In this document: one piece after another, positions 26,627 to 34,805 of the stretch
How the letters are laid out: every line of letters starts with the position of its first letter
Position numbering within the stretch: position 1 is the stretch's first letter
Assembly: GCA_040387515.1 (NCBI GenBank)
Contig: JAZKDP010000018.1
Span: 32,079-96,078 of the forward strand
From: Methylotenera_A sp040387515
GTDB lineage: Bacteria > Pseudomonadota > Gammaproteobacteria > Burkholderiales > Methylophilaceae
DNA length: 64,000 nucleotides
Reading direction: 5' to 3'
The notes under the pieces: model-generated
What the model saw: only the letters and a program-made list of their open reading frames with translations
What the model was told of the DNA's origin: nothing
Database searches by the model: none
Position numbers and translations under genes: made by a program

Positions 26627-29626
26627 ATGATGAACAAACTCATTAAATATGCGCTTTACGGTATTGGTGGCATCGTTGCATTAGCTTTGTTGATTGCTGC
26701 CTATTTTGCCGCGACTTTTAATCCTAATGATTACAAAGACGACATCATCAAACTGGTGAAAGAAAAAAAAGAGCGCACGCTACATATTGAAGGTGATATC
26801 AAACTGAGTTTTTGGCCAAAAATCGGTGCGAATTTAGGCAAACTGTCCATTTCTGAGCATAAATCTGATACAGAATTTGCCTCTGTGAATAGCGTTAAAG
26901 TGGCATTGGCCGTATTGCCCTTGCTTAAAAAACAATTGGTGGTTGACACCGTTTATGTCGACGGCGCAAAAGCCAATATCATTAAATACAAAGATGGCAC
27001 CACCAATTTTGATGATTTATTAAGCAAAGACGATACAGAGTCTGAAACCATTAAATTTGATATTGATGGTGTCAACGTCACCAATTCTGAAGTGAAATAC
27101 AGCGACGAAGCTTCCGGCGCAAAATACAGCGTTTCAAAATTTAACATGCAATCTGGCCATATTGCTTTGGCTGAGCCAGTTGATCTACAAACCGATTTCG
27201 TCTTAACTGCTAACCAACCTGCAATTGCAGCCAATGTGACTTTAAAAGGTAATTTTTTGGCCGATCCTGAAACTAAGCACTTTCAAGTGAAAGACTTAGA
27301 TAGCCACATTACAGGAGAGATGTTTGGCGGCACAGATTTGGACATTAGAGCAAATGGCAATGTGGATGCCAAAACCGAGCAATTAGAATTTTTGGTGGAT
27401 GGTTTGCAGTTGGTTGCCTCTGGAAAATTTGATGGCAGCACACAAAGTGTGAATTTAAACGCGCCTGCGATTACCATTTTAAAAGATGAAGTAAATAGCA
27501 AAAAAATCACGATTAGTTTCAGCCAAGAAAAAGCTGACGGGAATTTGAAAGCCAATATGGTGCTTGCTGATATGAAAGGCTCACCTAAAGCCTTGCAAAG
27601 CAGCGGCATCACCGGCGATTTAGCCATGGTGCAGGGCAAACGCACGGTAACAGGGACATTTGCATCACCCTTTAGCGGCAATATCGAAAATTTAATATTT
27701 GATATCCCAAAATTGGTTGGTAAATTGGATGTAAAAGACCCAAGCTTGCCGAATGGCAGTATGAGCGGCTCATTCAATCTGGGCGCACACGCGGACATTA
27801 AAAAAGAGTTAGTCAACAGTCAATTTAACTTAAATATTGCTGAAACAAAGCTGACTGGCGACGTAGATGTGGCAAGTTTTAAAACGCCGAATATCAAATT
27901 TAACTTGAATGCCGATAAGTTGGATTTAAATAAACTGCTACCAAAGTCTAGCGAAAGCAAGGCCAGCACTACGGCAAAAGCTAGTAGCAAACCTGCTGAT
28001 TTGTCAGCGCTTAAAAACTTATTGTTAGATGGTAAATTAAATATCGGTAGCATTATTTATGAAAAATACCGCGTTTCTGGTTTAAATGTGGCGATTAAAG
28101 CCGATGGCCAAAAACTCAGTTTAAGCGGCTTAAACGTCAAAGTGGATAACAGCCAAATCAAAGGTAGCTTGGGCATTAGCCAATTTGATAGACCTTTATA
28201 TACGTTTAATTTAGATGTTGACCAAGTGGATGTCGACAAATATGTGACGGCGGATGCTAGTACCAAAAATACGCCTAGCGCCAGTAAGGCAGCCAGCGAT
28301 AAACCGCTGGATTTGAGCGCACTAAAAGCGTTGAATGCAAACGGTTCGATACGGGTTGGTAGCCTTAAATATGGGAAAACCAAAGCCAGCAATATCAATA
28401 TTAATCTAAAAGCCGATGGCGAAAAGCTCAGTCTAAATCCATTGAGCGCCAAAGTTGATGATAGTCAGATTAACGCAAATTTGGGTATTAGCCAGTTCAG
28501 CAATCCCGCTTTTAATTTTGCGATCAATATTGACCAGCTAGATGCCGATAGGTACATCACCAAAACTGAATCTTCTGCTAAAACTGATACTGCGAGCAAA
28601 AACGTAGCTGATACGCCGATTGACCTGAGTGCATTAAAAAAGCTTAACGCCTCGGGCGAGGCCAAAATTGGCAAATTGAAACTAGCCAATGTGAAAACAC
28701 AAAATGTAAATATAGGCCTTAAAGCCAATGGCGGCGTTGCAACTTTATCGCCTTTTTCTGCCAATTTGTATCAGGGTAGTATGAGTGGCCTGCTAAAAGT
28801 AGATGCACGCGCGACGCCAGTGATTACGTTTCAGCAAAACATGAAGAATATTGCAATTGGCCCTTTAATGGTGGACGCCATTAATAACGACATGTTGAGC
28901 GGTACCGGTAATGTAAATGTAGACGTAACGACACAAGGTGCCAGCGTGAATGTGCTGAAAAAAGGACTAGCAGGCAATGCCGCGCTTAATTTAGCAGATG
29001 GCGCGGTAAAAGGTGTGGATATTGCAGGCAGTATTCGCGAAATTAAAACTAAAGTAAACTTTTTAAAAACCAAAGAAGCGAATGCTGACAAATCCAAAAA
29101 AACCGATTTCAGTGAATTAACCGCAACATTTACTATTAAAAATGGTGTGGCACATAATGAAGATTTAGCCATGAAAGCACCTGTGCTGCGCCTAGCAAAA
29201 GGTGATAGCCGCGGTGATATTGATATTGGCAATGAAACCATTAACTACCTTGCCAAACCCACTGTCGTAAAATCACTCAAAGGTCAGGGCGGGGCAGATT
29301 TAGACGAATTGAGCGGTATTTCAATTCCTGTGAAAATCACAGGCACATTTTCCAGCCCAAAATATGGAATGGATTTCGCCGCGATTGCGACTGGACTAGC
29401 ACAATCTAAATTGCTGGATAAAGTGGGTGGCGAAAAAGGTGCTGCCGTAAAAGAGTTGATGAATGGCGGCGATAAAGCAAAAGCGCTGGAAGGCTTGTTA
29501 AACAAGAAAAAACCCGCTGACTCCACAACAAGTAGCGAAGAAAAACCTGCACAGCCATCTGAAGAACCAAAATCTTTAAAAGAACAAGCCAAAGAAAAAG
29601 CATTGAAAAAACTGCTCAATTTTTAA
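26627..29626 (+). CDS. AsmA family envelope protein with three internal 104-residue repeats
   Basis: 999 residues. An N-terminal membrane anchor (GIGGIVALALLIAAYFAA) is followed by the AsmA N-terminal domain (FNPNDYKDDIIKLVKEKKER, LHIEGDIKLSFWPKIGANL). A long beta-rich periplasmic part ends in the AsmA C-terminal region (GSIREIKTKVNFLK, TATFTIKNGVAHNEDL) and a Lys/Ser/Pro-rich tail. AsmA-like proteins span the periplasm and are implicated in lipid transport and outer-membrane assembly. Three consecutive modules, each opening with (P)xDLSALKxL, begin at residues 456, 560 and 664, with an exact 104-residue period. Linkers before them are Ser/Ala/Lys-rich. The ATG pair at 26627/26630 leaves a 1-codon start ambiguity. 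Confidence 0.92.
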   Translation: MMNKLIKYALYGIGGIVALALLIAAYFAATFNPNDYKDDIIKLVKEKKERTLHIEGDIKLSFWPKIGANLGKLSISEHKSDTEFASVNSVKVALAVLPLLKKQLVVDTVYVDGAKANIIKYKDGTTNFDDLLSKDDTESETIKFDIDGVNVTNSEVKYSDEASGAKYSVSKFNMQSGHIALAEPVDLQTDFVLTANQPAIAANVTLKGNFLADPETKHFQVKDLDSHITGEMFGGTDLDIRANGNVDAKTEQLEFLVDGLQLVASGKFDGSTQSVNLNAPAITILKDEVNSKKITISFSQEKADGNLKANMVLADMKGSPKALQSSGITGDLAMVQGKRTVTGTFASPFSGNIENLIFDIPKLVGKLDVKDPSLPNGSMSGSFNLGAHADIKKELVNSQFNLNIAETKLTGDVDVASFKTPNIKFNLNADKLDLNKLLPKSSESKASTTAKASSKPADLSALKNLLLDGKLNIGSIIYEKYRVSGLNVAIKADGQKLSLSGLNVKVDNSQIKGSLGISQFDRPLYTFNLDVDQVDVDKYVTADASTKNTPSASKAASDKPLDLSALKALNANGSIRVGSLKYGKTKASNININLKADGEKLSLNPLSAKVDDSQINANLGISQFSNPAFNFAINIDQLDADRYITKTESSAKTDTASKNVADTPIDLSALKKLNASGEAKIGKLKLANVKTQNVNIGLKANGGVATLSPFSANLYQGSMSGLLKVDARATPVITFQQNMKNIAIGPLMVDAINNDMLSGTGNVNVDVTTQGASVNVLKKGLAGNAALNLADGAVKGVDIAGSIREIKTKVNFLKTKEANADKSKKTDFSELTATFTIKNGVAHNEDLAMKAPVLRLAKGDSRGDIDIGNETINYLAKPTVVKSLKGQGGADLDELSGISIPVKITGTFSSPKYGMDFAAIATGLAQSKLLDKVGGEKGAAVKELMNGGDKAKALEGLLNKKKPADSTTSSEEKPAQPSEEPKSLKEQAKEKALKKLLNF
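27992..28927 (+). repeat. Three tandem 312-bp modules inside the AsmA-family gene
   Basis: The module openings PADLSALKNL, PLDLSALKAL and PIDLSALKKL are encoded from 27992, 28304 and 28616, exactly 312 bases apart each time. Later positions also correspond: INIxxKADGxKLSL, KVDxSQIxxxLGISQF and DQxDxDxYxT. The third copy diverges most toward its end. The DNA is diverged, so the duplication is old. Confidence 0.85.
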
Positions 29627-29669
29627 ATCAAGCAGTCTTCTTAGGTATTTGTGCTTAAAAACTGACTAA

Positions 29670-29837
29670 CTATTTATTATGACCTGGCGCATTTTCACTG
29701 TTGCCAGGCCCATCACCGTGCTTATTATGGCCTGGTGCGTTTTCACTGTTACCAGGTCCGCGATGATCATGGCGGTGGTGCGAGTGACATGCCGTAATTA
29801 AACTTGCCAAAAATAACATCATTATTACTTGTTTCAT
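29670..29837 (-). CDS. Small histidine-rich lipoprotein with 16-residue repeat (55 aa)
   Basis: A 55-residue frame in the gap between the AsmA gene and mutY. The N-terminus MKQVIMMLFLASLITAC is a textbook lipoprotein signal with lipobox LITAC (Cys17). The mature 39 residues start HSHHRHDHR and continue with two copies of GPGNSENAPGHNK(HGD). The start at 29837 has the ribosome site AAGGA 7 bases upstream, the best evidence that it is translated. Eight or more histidines in the mature part suggest metal binding, an inference only. I recognise no family. It is convergent with the AsmA gene and divergent from mutY. Confidence 0.72.
   Translation of the reverse strand: MKQVIMMLFLASLITACHSHHRHDHRGPGNSENAPGHNKHGDGPGNSENAPGHNK
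29674..29762 (-). repeat. 48-bp imperfect direct repeat within the small lipoprotein gene
   Basis: The unit beginning TTATTATGACCTGGCGCATT at 29674 recurs at 29722 with a few substitutions, giving a 48-bp (16-codon) period. Most differences (GACCTGGCGCA versus GGCCTGGTGCG) are silent, since both units encode GPGNSENAPGHNK, consistent with selection on the peptide. Confidence 0.8.
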
Positions 29838-29922
29838 TTTTTAATCCTTAGTCAGTTAAGCGGTGATATAGGATGTTGCTAGAAATCAATCAAAAAAGCA
29901 AAACTCATTTATAAATAATCAT

Positions 29923-30972
29923 ATGAACCAATTCTCTCAACGCATCATCAACTGGCAAAAACAGCATGGCCGTCACGATTTACCTTGGCAAAATACTGTT
30001 GACCCCTATGCCATATGGGTGTCAGAAATCATGTTACAACAAACCCAAGTGGCTGCAGTTATTGGTTATTACGCCAAATTTATGCAGCGCTTTCCGAGTA
30101 TTAAAACTTTGGCCGCGGCAACACAAGAAGAAGTGTTGCAATATTGGAGTGGTCTTGGTTATTACTCACGCGCGCGTAATTTACATGCGGCTGCGCAAAC
30201 GATTATTGATGATTTTGATGGCAATTTTCCAAGGCAATTCGATGACATTCAAAGCCTCGCCGGCATTGGCCGCTCTACCGCAGCGGCGATTTCAACCTTT
30301 GCGCTACATCTACCGCAACCCATATTAGATGGTAATGTGAAACGCGTTTTTGCTAGGCATTTTAATATTGCCGGCTATACAGGCGCACCCAAAGTGGCGC
30401 AACAGCTGTGGCAGATTGCAGAGCGCGAAAATCCAAATGACGCCAATAAAAACTTAGAGGCCATCGCATATACGCAAGGCCTAATGGATTTAGGTGCAAC
30501 ACTTTGTACGCGCACAAAGCCAAAATGTGAAAGTTGCCCGGTAAATCATAGTTGTGAAGCGCTGGCACATAATCTGGTTAAAAGTTTACCAACACCAAAA
30601 CCGCGCAAAATCATTCCGGAAAGAAGTGTCACCATGCTGGTGTTGATACATCAGAATGAAGTCATGTTGGAAAAACGTCCGTCTAGTGGTATTTGGGGTG
30701 GTTTGTGGAGTTTGCCAGAAGTAATTGATGGTACAGATATGCACGAGATCGACTTGAAATATTCCACCGCGTTAGAACCGTTAACGCATGTATTTACGCA
30801 TTTTAAGTTGCATATTTCACCGCAACTTATCTATGTTGATCAGCTGATTCCGCAAGTAAATCAAGCAGCAAAAATCTGGTTGCCGATTGGCGAAGCGATT
30901 ACTGCCGCGATTCCGACACCTATTCGGAAGATTTTGATGTCAATTAAAGCGTTAACTCAGCAGAATATTTAG
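29923..30972 (+). CDS. mutY: Adenine DNA glycosylase MutY
   Basis: A 349-residue A/G-specific glycosylase that removes adenine mispaired with 8-oxoguanine. The helix-hairpin-helix GPD-type domain is complete: LPWQNTVDPYAIWVSEIMLQQTQV (with catalytic Glu), LAGIGRSTAAAISTFAL, LDGNVKRVFARHF, and the catalytic Asp in the GLMDLGATLC segment. The [4Fe-4S] loop CTRTKPKCESCPVNHSC (CX6CX2CX5C) follows. The C-terminal ~130 residues form the NUDIX-like 8-oxoG recognition domain (LEKRPSSGIWGGLWSLPE, HVFTHFKLHI). Length is normal. The ribosome site is weak. A bidirectional terminator follows. Confidence 0.97.
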   Translation: MNQFSQRIINWQKQHGRHDLPWQNTVDPYAIWVSEIMLQQTQVAAVIGYYAKFMQRFPSIKTLAAATQEEVLQYWSGLGYYSRARNLHAAAQTIIDDFDGNFPRQFDDIQSLAGIGRSTAAAISTFALHLPQPILDGNVKRVFARHFNIAGYTGAPKVAQQLWQIAERENPNDANKNLEAIAYTQGLMDLGATLCTRTKPKCESCPVNHSCEALAHNLVKSLPTPKPRKIIPERSVTMLVLIHQNEVMLEKRPSSGIWGGLWSLPEVIDGTDMHEIDLKYSTALEPLTHVFTHFKLHISPQLIYVDQLIPQVNQAAKIWLPIGEAITAAIPTPIRKILMSIKALTQQNI

Positions 30973-31021
30973 CCAAAAGCGAGTAACTTAAAAAATTAAT
31001 CCGACCCAAATAATTAAGCCC

Positions 31022-31054
31022 AAGAAAAAAGCCGAATAGATCGGCTTTTTTCTT
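31022..31054. terminator. Bidirectional intrinsic terminator between mutY and the 76-aa gene
   Basis: AAGAAAAAAGCCGA and TCGGCTTTTTTCTT form a perfect 14-bp stem with a 5-nt loop. The two flanking genes converge on it. Confidence 0.9.
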
Positions 31055-31064
31055 TATCTCAATA

Positions 31065-31295
31065 TTAATGTGGGCGAGACTCTAAGATTCTATCTGCCAG
31101 CATTTGAAATCGCGGCGAAACAAATTGTCGTGTTTGCGAACCCGCATCGACAATCGATAATAACTCTTCAATCGCTGACCTAAATCCCAACTCAAATAAC
31201 CAATAATCTGATTGATTGATTGCAGACCGTGTGTCCGTATTAACATCGGCACAAAGTCGCTCAAAAGCCTCCATACATACGTTGCGCTCAGCCAT
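31065..31295 (-). CDS. Hypothetical 76-aa protein
   Basis: A small soluble protein (MAERNVCMEAFERLCADVN ... RILESRPH), predicted largely helical, with no motif I recognise and no signal or TM segment. The start at 31295 has a GGGGG ribosome site 7 bases before the ATG. Its 3' end lies just past a terminator shared with mutY, both of which support a real gene. An overlapping 60-codon minus-strand frame (31082-31264) is an inferior alternative. Function unknown. Confidence 0.6.
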   Translation of the reverse strand: MAERNVCMEAFERLCADVNTDTRSAINQSDYWLFELGFRSAIEELLSIVDAGSQTRQFVSPRFQMLADRILESRPH

Positions 31296-31429
31296 AATAG
31301 TGCCCCCGAATATCGTTTTTACACATTAATATTAAATACGCATTTTGGCAATCACGCTATTGTTTTGTGCGTGACACCAAAATATTTTCAAGCTTAGTTA
31401 ACTTCAAACTTACCTAGTTTTATATCCTG

Positions 31430-31981
31430 TTACTTTTGATCCCAAGAATCTTCCCACATGCAGTGTTTGATTTTGTGACGATTAGCAATCAACTCATCAA
31501 TGCTTGGCTCATCATTTAATGCACGTTTAATAGCTAATTTTGTCGCGTCATAGTTGTTTTTGTACATATCAGCTTTATCTAACTTGCCTTCTTTTTCCAA
31601 GGCGATACATCCTGGGTCAATCCATACCAAGCTGATAATACATAACTCGTTGACTTGATCTTTCGGAATAACGCCTTCGATTACGCTATCTAAAATCGCA
31701 TCTGCTGTTGCGGCTTGCACCACACCACCAAACAAACTAACATCCGTGCTGCCTTTTAGCGTTACTTTTGGCACAGTCATACAAACTGGACGTACCAATT
31801 GGTTAATATCACGCACTGCAAACATAGCAGTGTGGCCTTTGCTTTGTGCCATTAAGTTGGCGAATGCTTGGCCTACAGGACCATCAACAGCGCCGATTAA
31901 AATTTCTGGCATTGCCGCGGTTACGTCTTTACCTTCGGTATATACGGTGGCTTCGCCTGCTTTAAAAATAATTTTTGACAT
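31430..31981 (-). CDS. Formaldehyde-activating enzyme (Fae) homologue lacking the catalytic histidine
   Basis: A 183-residue Fae-family protein. True Fae condenses formaldehyde with tetrahydromethanopterin in methylotrophs. Conserved Fae blocks are present: KAGEATVY, EILIGAVDG, GHTAMFAV, VPKVTLKG, VQAATADAILDSVIEGVIPKDQ, YNNYDATKLAIKRALNDEPS and a final NRHKIKH. Where Methylobacterium Fae has the active-site histidine before IDLIIGPRG, this protein has methionine (Met24). It also has an extra 12-residue insertion (DPGCIALEKEGK). This fits the Fae-like paralogues whose role is unsettled, possibly formaldehyde sensing or binding. It stands alone, with no other H4MPT gene nearby. Confidence 0.85.
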   Translation of the reverse strand: MSKIIFKAGEATVYTEGKDVTAAMPEILIGAVDGPVGQAFANLMAQSKGHTAMFAVRDINQLVRPVCMTVPKVTLKGSTDVSLFGGVVQAATADAILDSVIEGVIPKDQVNELCIISLVWIDPGCIALEKEGKLDKADMYKNNYDATKLAIKRALNDEPSIDELIANRHKIKHCMWEDSWDQK

Positions 31982-32070
31982 AAAATTCTCTCTGGTGATT
32001 TAATGATAAAACGTTAAAAGTGTATTTTAGCAAATGCTTGGCATTGCTATCAATTAATCTTCATATACGG

Positions 32071-32499
32071 CTAATCTAAGCTTAACCGCATATCTACATG
32101 TGGAATCTGCACATCAGTGTATTCATCACTAATCACTTGAAAACCCGCTTGCTGATAAAAATGGACTGCATGCGTTTGTGCCGATAAATCGATCTGTTTG
32201 CTACCTTGCAAAGCACAGATTTTAATCGCTTCGTTCAATAGCATTTTGCCTACGCCCAAGCCGCGCCAAGATTTTAGCACCGCCATACGGCCAATTTTTG
32301 CATGATGAATAATCCGCAAACAGCCAATCGCTTGTTTTTCGTGCATCGCTAATAAGTGCACAGCGCTATGATCAATTTCATCCCACTCAAATTCTGGTGT
32401 GACAAACTGCTCTTCAATAAATACGCTCGTCCTTATTTCACGCAAGTAAGCTTCTGCTTGTTGCCAAGTGACCTGTTTAATTGTCACTTGTTTAAGCAT
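32071..32499 (-). CDS. GNAT family N-acetyltransferase
   Basis: About 142 residues from ATG 32499; the TTG at 32562 would add 21 residues that do not fit the fold. It contains acetyl-CoA binding motif A, IGRMAVLKSWRGLGVGKMLL, preceded by the beta-strand AIGCLRIIH and followed by IDLSAQTHAVHFYQQAGFQ, the typical motif B end. The start region IKQVTWQQAEAYLREIRTSVFIEEQ matches the ElaA-like group of GNAT proteins. The acceptor is unknown. Lies between the Fae homologue and DoxX, with no obvious operon partner. Confidence 0.87.
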   Translation of the reverse strand: MLKQVTIKQVTWQQAEAYLREIRTSVFIEEQFVTPEFEWDEIDHSAVHLLAMHEKQAIGCLRIIHHAKIGRMAVLKSWRGLGVGKMLLNEAIKICALQGSKQIDLSAQTHAVHFYQQAGFQVISDEYTDVQIPHVDMRLSLD

Positions 32500-32635
32500 G
32501 GCATTTTTAAGAGTGATATTTTCTAATGGTAACTGCAAGATTTTGTCCTTAGATAATCGCAACGACTTGCGCGTTAAGCGTGTTCAGTGCATGATTCAGG
32601 TTAATTTTTATCACCTAATTTGTTAAAGGCTATTT

Positions 32636-33007
32636 ATGCAACCCTATTTATCTACTCTTGCCCGCATTTTACTCGCACAAGTTTTTTTATTACAAATTGT
32701 TATGCTGATTGTTGGATTTTTCAGCAATCCTGACGGCTATCAACAATATCAGGCAGGCTTGGGCAGCTTAGGTTTACCTGGAATTTTCGCACCATTGATT
32801 ATTTTGGTACAGCTAGTCGGTGGCTTGGCTTTATTTTTAGGCTTTAAAACCAAATTTTTTGCAATATTGATGGCGGTTTATGCAATCATCATCTCAGTAT
32901 TGTTACATTTACCAGTACTGCATTATTGGGCGATTGCAGGCGGTTTGTTGTTACTTGCTTTGAATCCAGTAACAGCTTTCAGCTTAGATAACCTTAAAAA
33001 ATCTTAA
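32636..33007 (+). CDS. DoxX family membrane protein
   Basis: A 123-residue membrane protein of the DoxX/SURF4-like family with four hydrophobic segments. Signature parts are TLARILLAQVFLLQIV, FIxxVQLVGGLALFLGFKTKFFA, and a short loop before WAIAGGLLLLALN. DoxX proteins associate with quinone or sulfur oxidoreductases in some organisms; function here is unknown. Divergent from the GNAT gene and convergent with the relay hydrolase gene. Confidence 0.87.
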   Translation: MQPYLSTLARILLAQVFLLQIVMLIVGFFSNPDGYQQYQAGLGSLGLPGIFAPLIILVQLVGGLALFLGFKTKFFAILMAVYAIIISVLLHLPVLHYWAIAGGLLLLALNPVTAFSLDNLKKS

Positions 33008-33042
33008 TCCACTGTTAATCTTTTTTAAGATAATGCAATATT

Positions 33043-33087
33043 AAAAAGCGGTCACTTTTAAATAGAATAAAAAGTGGCCGTTCTTTT
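33043..33087. terminator. Bidirectional terminator between doxX and the relay hydrolase gene
   Basis: AGCGGTCACTTTT (33047-33059) pairs with AAAAGTGGCCGTT (33069-33081) apart from one mismatch/wobble, flanked by A- and T-runs on both sides. The genes converge here. Confidence 0.75.
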
Positions 33088-34036
33088 ATTCCCATTCTAA
33101 GGCTGGATACAGCGTATTTACATTACGCCGGTTGGCAATGTCGAATAACAGCCATTTGTCTTTTTCGCTGGCAGCGGCAGTATCCATCGCCTTGCTCATA
33201 TCACCACCATTTTTAATGATTGCGCGTATATCCGTTAATAAGGCGTTTAAATAACGCTGCTCATTATTTAAAGCAGCTATCCAATCCTTTGCAACTGGCC
33301 CATGGCCTGGAACCACTTGTTTAACTGGATAAGTTTTAAGCGCATCAATCGCCGCGATTAGTCCTTTAATATCGCCCTCAATCACTGGTGTACGCTCTAT
33401 AAATAACAAATCACCCGTAAATAAAGTGCTTGTTTTTGAATCAAGCACCGAAATGTCAGTATCGGTATGCGCATTAGGGTAGGGCGTCACTTTTAAAGTT
33501 CGTCCGCCTAAATCTAAATCCATTGGCGCTTTAATCAACAAAGTTGGTTTAACAATTTCGCTGCCTTTGGCGTCTGCACCTAAATATCTGATATTTAATT
33601 TATCGTACGCTTCTTGGCGTAATTGCATGGCATCACCCAATTTGGCATGGCCGACGAATTGCGCTTTATCTTGCACAAAAGCCGCGTTACCAAAAATGTG
33701 GTCTGGATGCACATGCGTGTTAATCACGTACAAAATGGGCTTATTGGTTACTTTCTTAATTGCCTCACGCAATTGCTTACCTACTTTTAAACTACCGCCC
33801 GTATCAATCACCGCCACGCCGCGCTCGCCCACCACAAAGCTAATATTACAAATATCGCCTTGATAGCCTTCATCAATATCTAAATGCTGTCCATGATGGA
33901 CATAAATGCCATTTCCTATATCTTCAATCGCAAAATTATTTGGCTTAACATCCGCTTGAACACAACCCATCAAAGCCAAAAAACCACATATTAATAGTAA
34001 AAATTGATTGAATATTAACGACTTATTTACACGCAT
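33086..34036 (-). CDS. Quinoprotein relay system zinc metallohydrolase (SoxH-like)
   Basis: A 316-residue exported metallo-beta-lactamase-fold protein with an N-terminal signal and a cysteine at the end of the hydrophobic stretch (LALMGC), a possible lipobox. The zinc motif is complete (NTHVHPDHIFGNAAF; later PNAHTDTD, TGDLLF and VPGHGP). The segments GIYVHHGQHLDIDEGYQGDICN and VVGERGVAVIDTGGSL match the quinoprotein-relay metallohydrolase subfamily (TIGR04558/04559 type, SoxH-like), which travels with PQQ-linked dehydrogenases. The exact substrate is unknown. It is divergent from the cytochrome b561 gene across ~130 bp. Confidence 0.85.
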   Translation of the reverse strand: MRVNKSLIFNQFLLLICGFLALMGCVQADVKPNNFAIEDIGNGIYVHHGQHLDIDEGYQGDICNISFVVGERGVAVIDTGGSLKVGKQLREAIKKVTNKPILYVINTHVHPDHIFGNAAFVQDKAQFVGHAKLGDAMQLRQEAYDKLNIRYLGADAKGSEIVKPTLLIKAPMDLDLGGRTLKVTPYPNAHTDTDISVLDSKTSTLFTGDLLFIERTPVIEGDIKGLIAAIDALKTYPVKQVVPGHGPVAKDWIAALNNEQRYLNALLTDIRAIIKNGGDMSKAMDTAAASEKDKWLLFDIANRRNVNTLYPALEWE

Positions 34037-34168
34037 TTTTATCTACTTTCTGAAAGTCTTGCAGTAAGGATTTTTTCCCATGATAATAGCCTTATGATAG
34101 TAGTTTGGCCAACGTTTAGGTGTGATGGTTGTCACATAGACGGTTAATTTAAATAATGGAAGATTTGT

Positions 34169-34765
34169 ATGACGAATAACGCATCAAGCTATACCAAAAC
34201 CGCCGTAATACTACATTGGCTAATCGCTATCGCCATTTTAGGCATGTTTGCTTTGGGTTGGTATATGACTGACTTGCCAAAAGAAGGCCCTAAGCAAATG
34301 GGGTATGACTTATTCGATTGGGGCATCTACACTTGGCAGCTTGCTGAAGAGGCCAGTCCGCGTACGTTTTACTTTAATCTACATAAATCCATTGGCATCA
34401 CGCTATTTGGTTTAATCATTATTCGTATTTTATGGCGCATCACCCACAGACCACCTGCGCTACTCACTAGCTATAAAGTTTGGGAGCGTAAACTAGCCAC
34501 AGGTACACACCACGTACTTTATTTGTTAATGATTGCCATGCCATTAACCGGATTAATAACCGCAGTTTCCAGCAAATACGGCGTGAAATGGTTTGGAGTA
34601 CCTTTTATTAAAGGTTTAGATGACGCTGGTTTGCGCGATGCTTTTGAAGCGGCGCACGAAATAATTGCCATCATTATTCTAGTCGCGCTATTTTTGCATA
34701 TCGCTGGCGCGCTTAAACATAAATTTATTGATAAAGATGACACACTTAAACGTATGTCGCTCTAA
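34169..34765 (+). CDS. Cytochrome b561/b family membrane protein
   Basis: 198 residues with four main hydrophobic helices and the conserved haem-ligand histidines of bacterial cytochrome b561 proteins: H16 (VILHWLIA), the NLHKSIG histidine, the THHVLYLLM pair and the helix-4 histidines (AAHE, LHIAGALKHKF). It would carry two haem b groups and pass electrons from quinone-linked or quinoprotein donors across the inner membrane. An insert between helices 1 and 2 (LPKEGPKQMGYDLFDWGIYTW) lies on the periplasmic side. It is divergent from the relay hydrolase, which may be its electron-transfer neighbour. A terminator follows. Confidence 0.9.
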   Translation: MTNNASSYTKTAVILHWLIAIAILGMFALGWYMTDLPKEGPKQMGYDLFDWGIYTWQLAEEASPRTFYFNLHKSIGITLFGLIIIRILWRITHRPPALLTSYKVWERKLATGTHHVLYLLMIAMPLTGLITAVSSKYGVKWFGVPFIKGLDDAGLRDAFEAAHEIIAIIILVALFLHIAGALKHKFIDKDDTLKRMSL

Positions 34766-34776
34766 TTAATTTAATT

Positions 34777-34803
34777 AAAAAGCCCGCATGATGCGGGCTT
34801 TTG
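34777..34803. terminator. Bidirectional terminator between cytochrome b561 and hemE
   Basis: AAAAGCCCGCAT with ATGCGGGCTTTT, a perfect 12-bp stem closing on a 1-2 nt centre. hemE converges on it from the right, ending at 34806. Confidence 0.88.
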
Positions 34804-34805
34804 TT

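Noticed and set aside
27283..29619. Several long minus-strand ORFs across the AsmA-family gene
   Set aside because: They lie in antisense frames of a repetitive gene and have no starts with ribosome sites; the plus-strand frame has clear domain structure.
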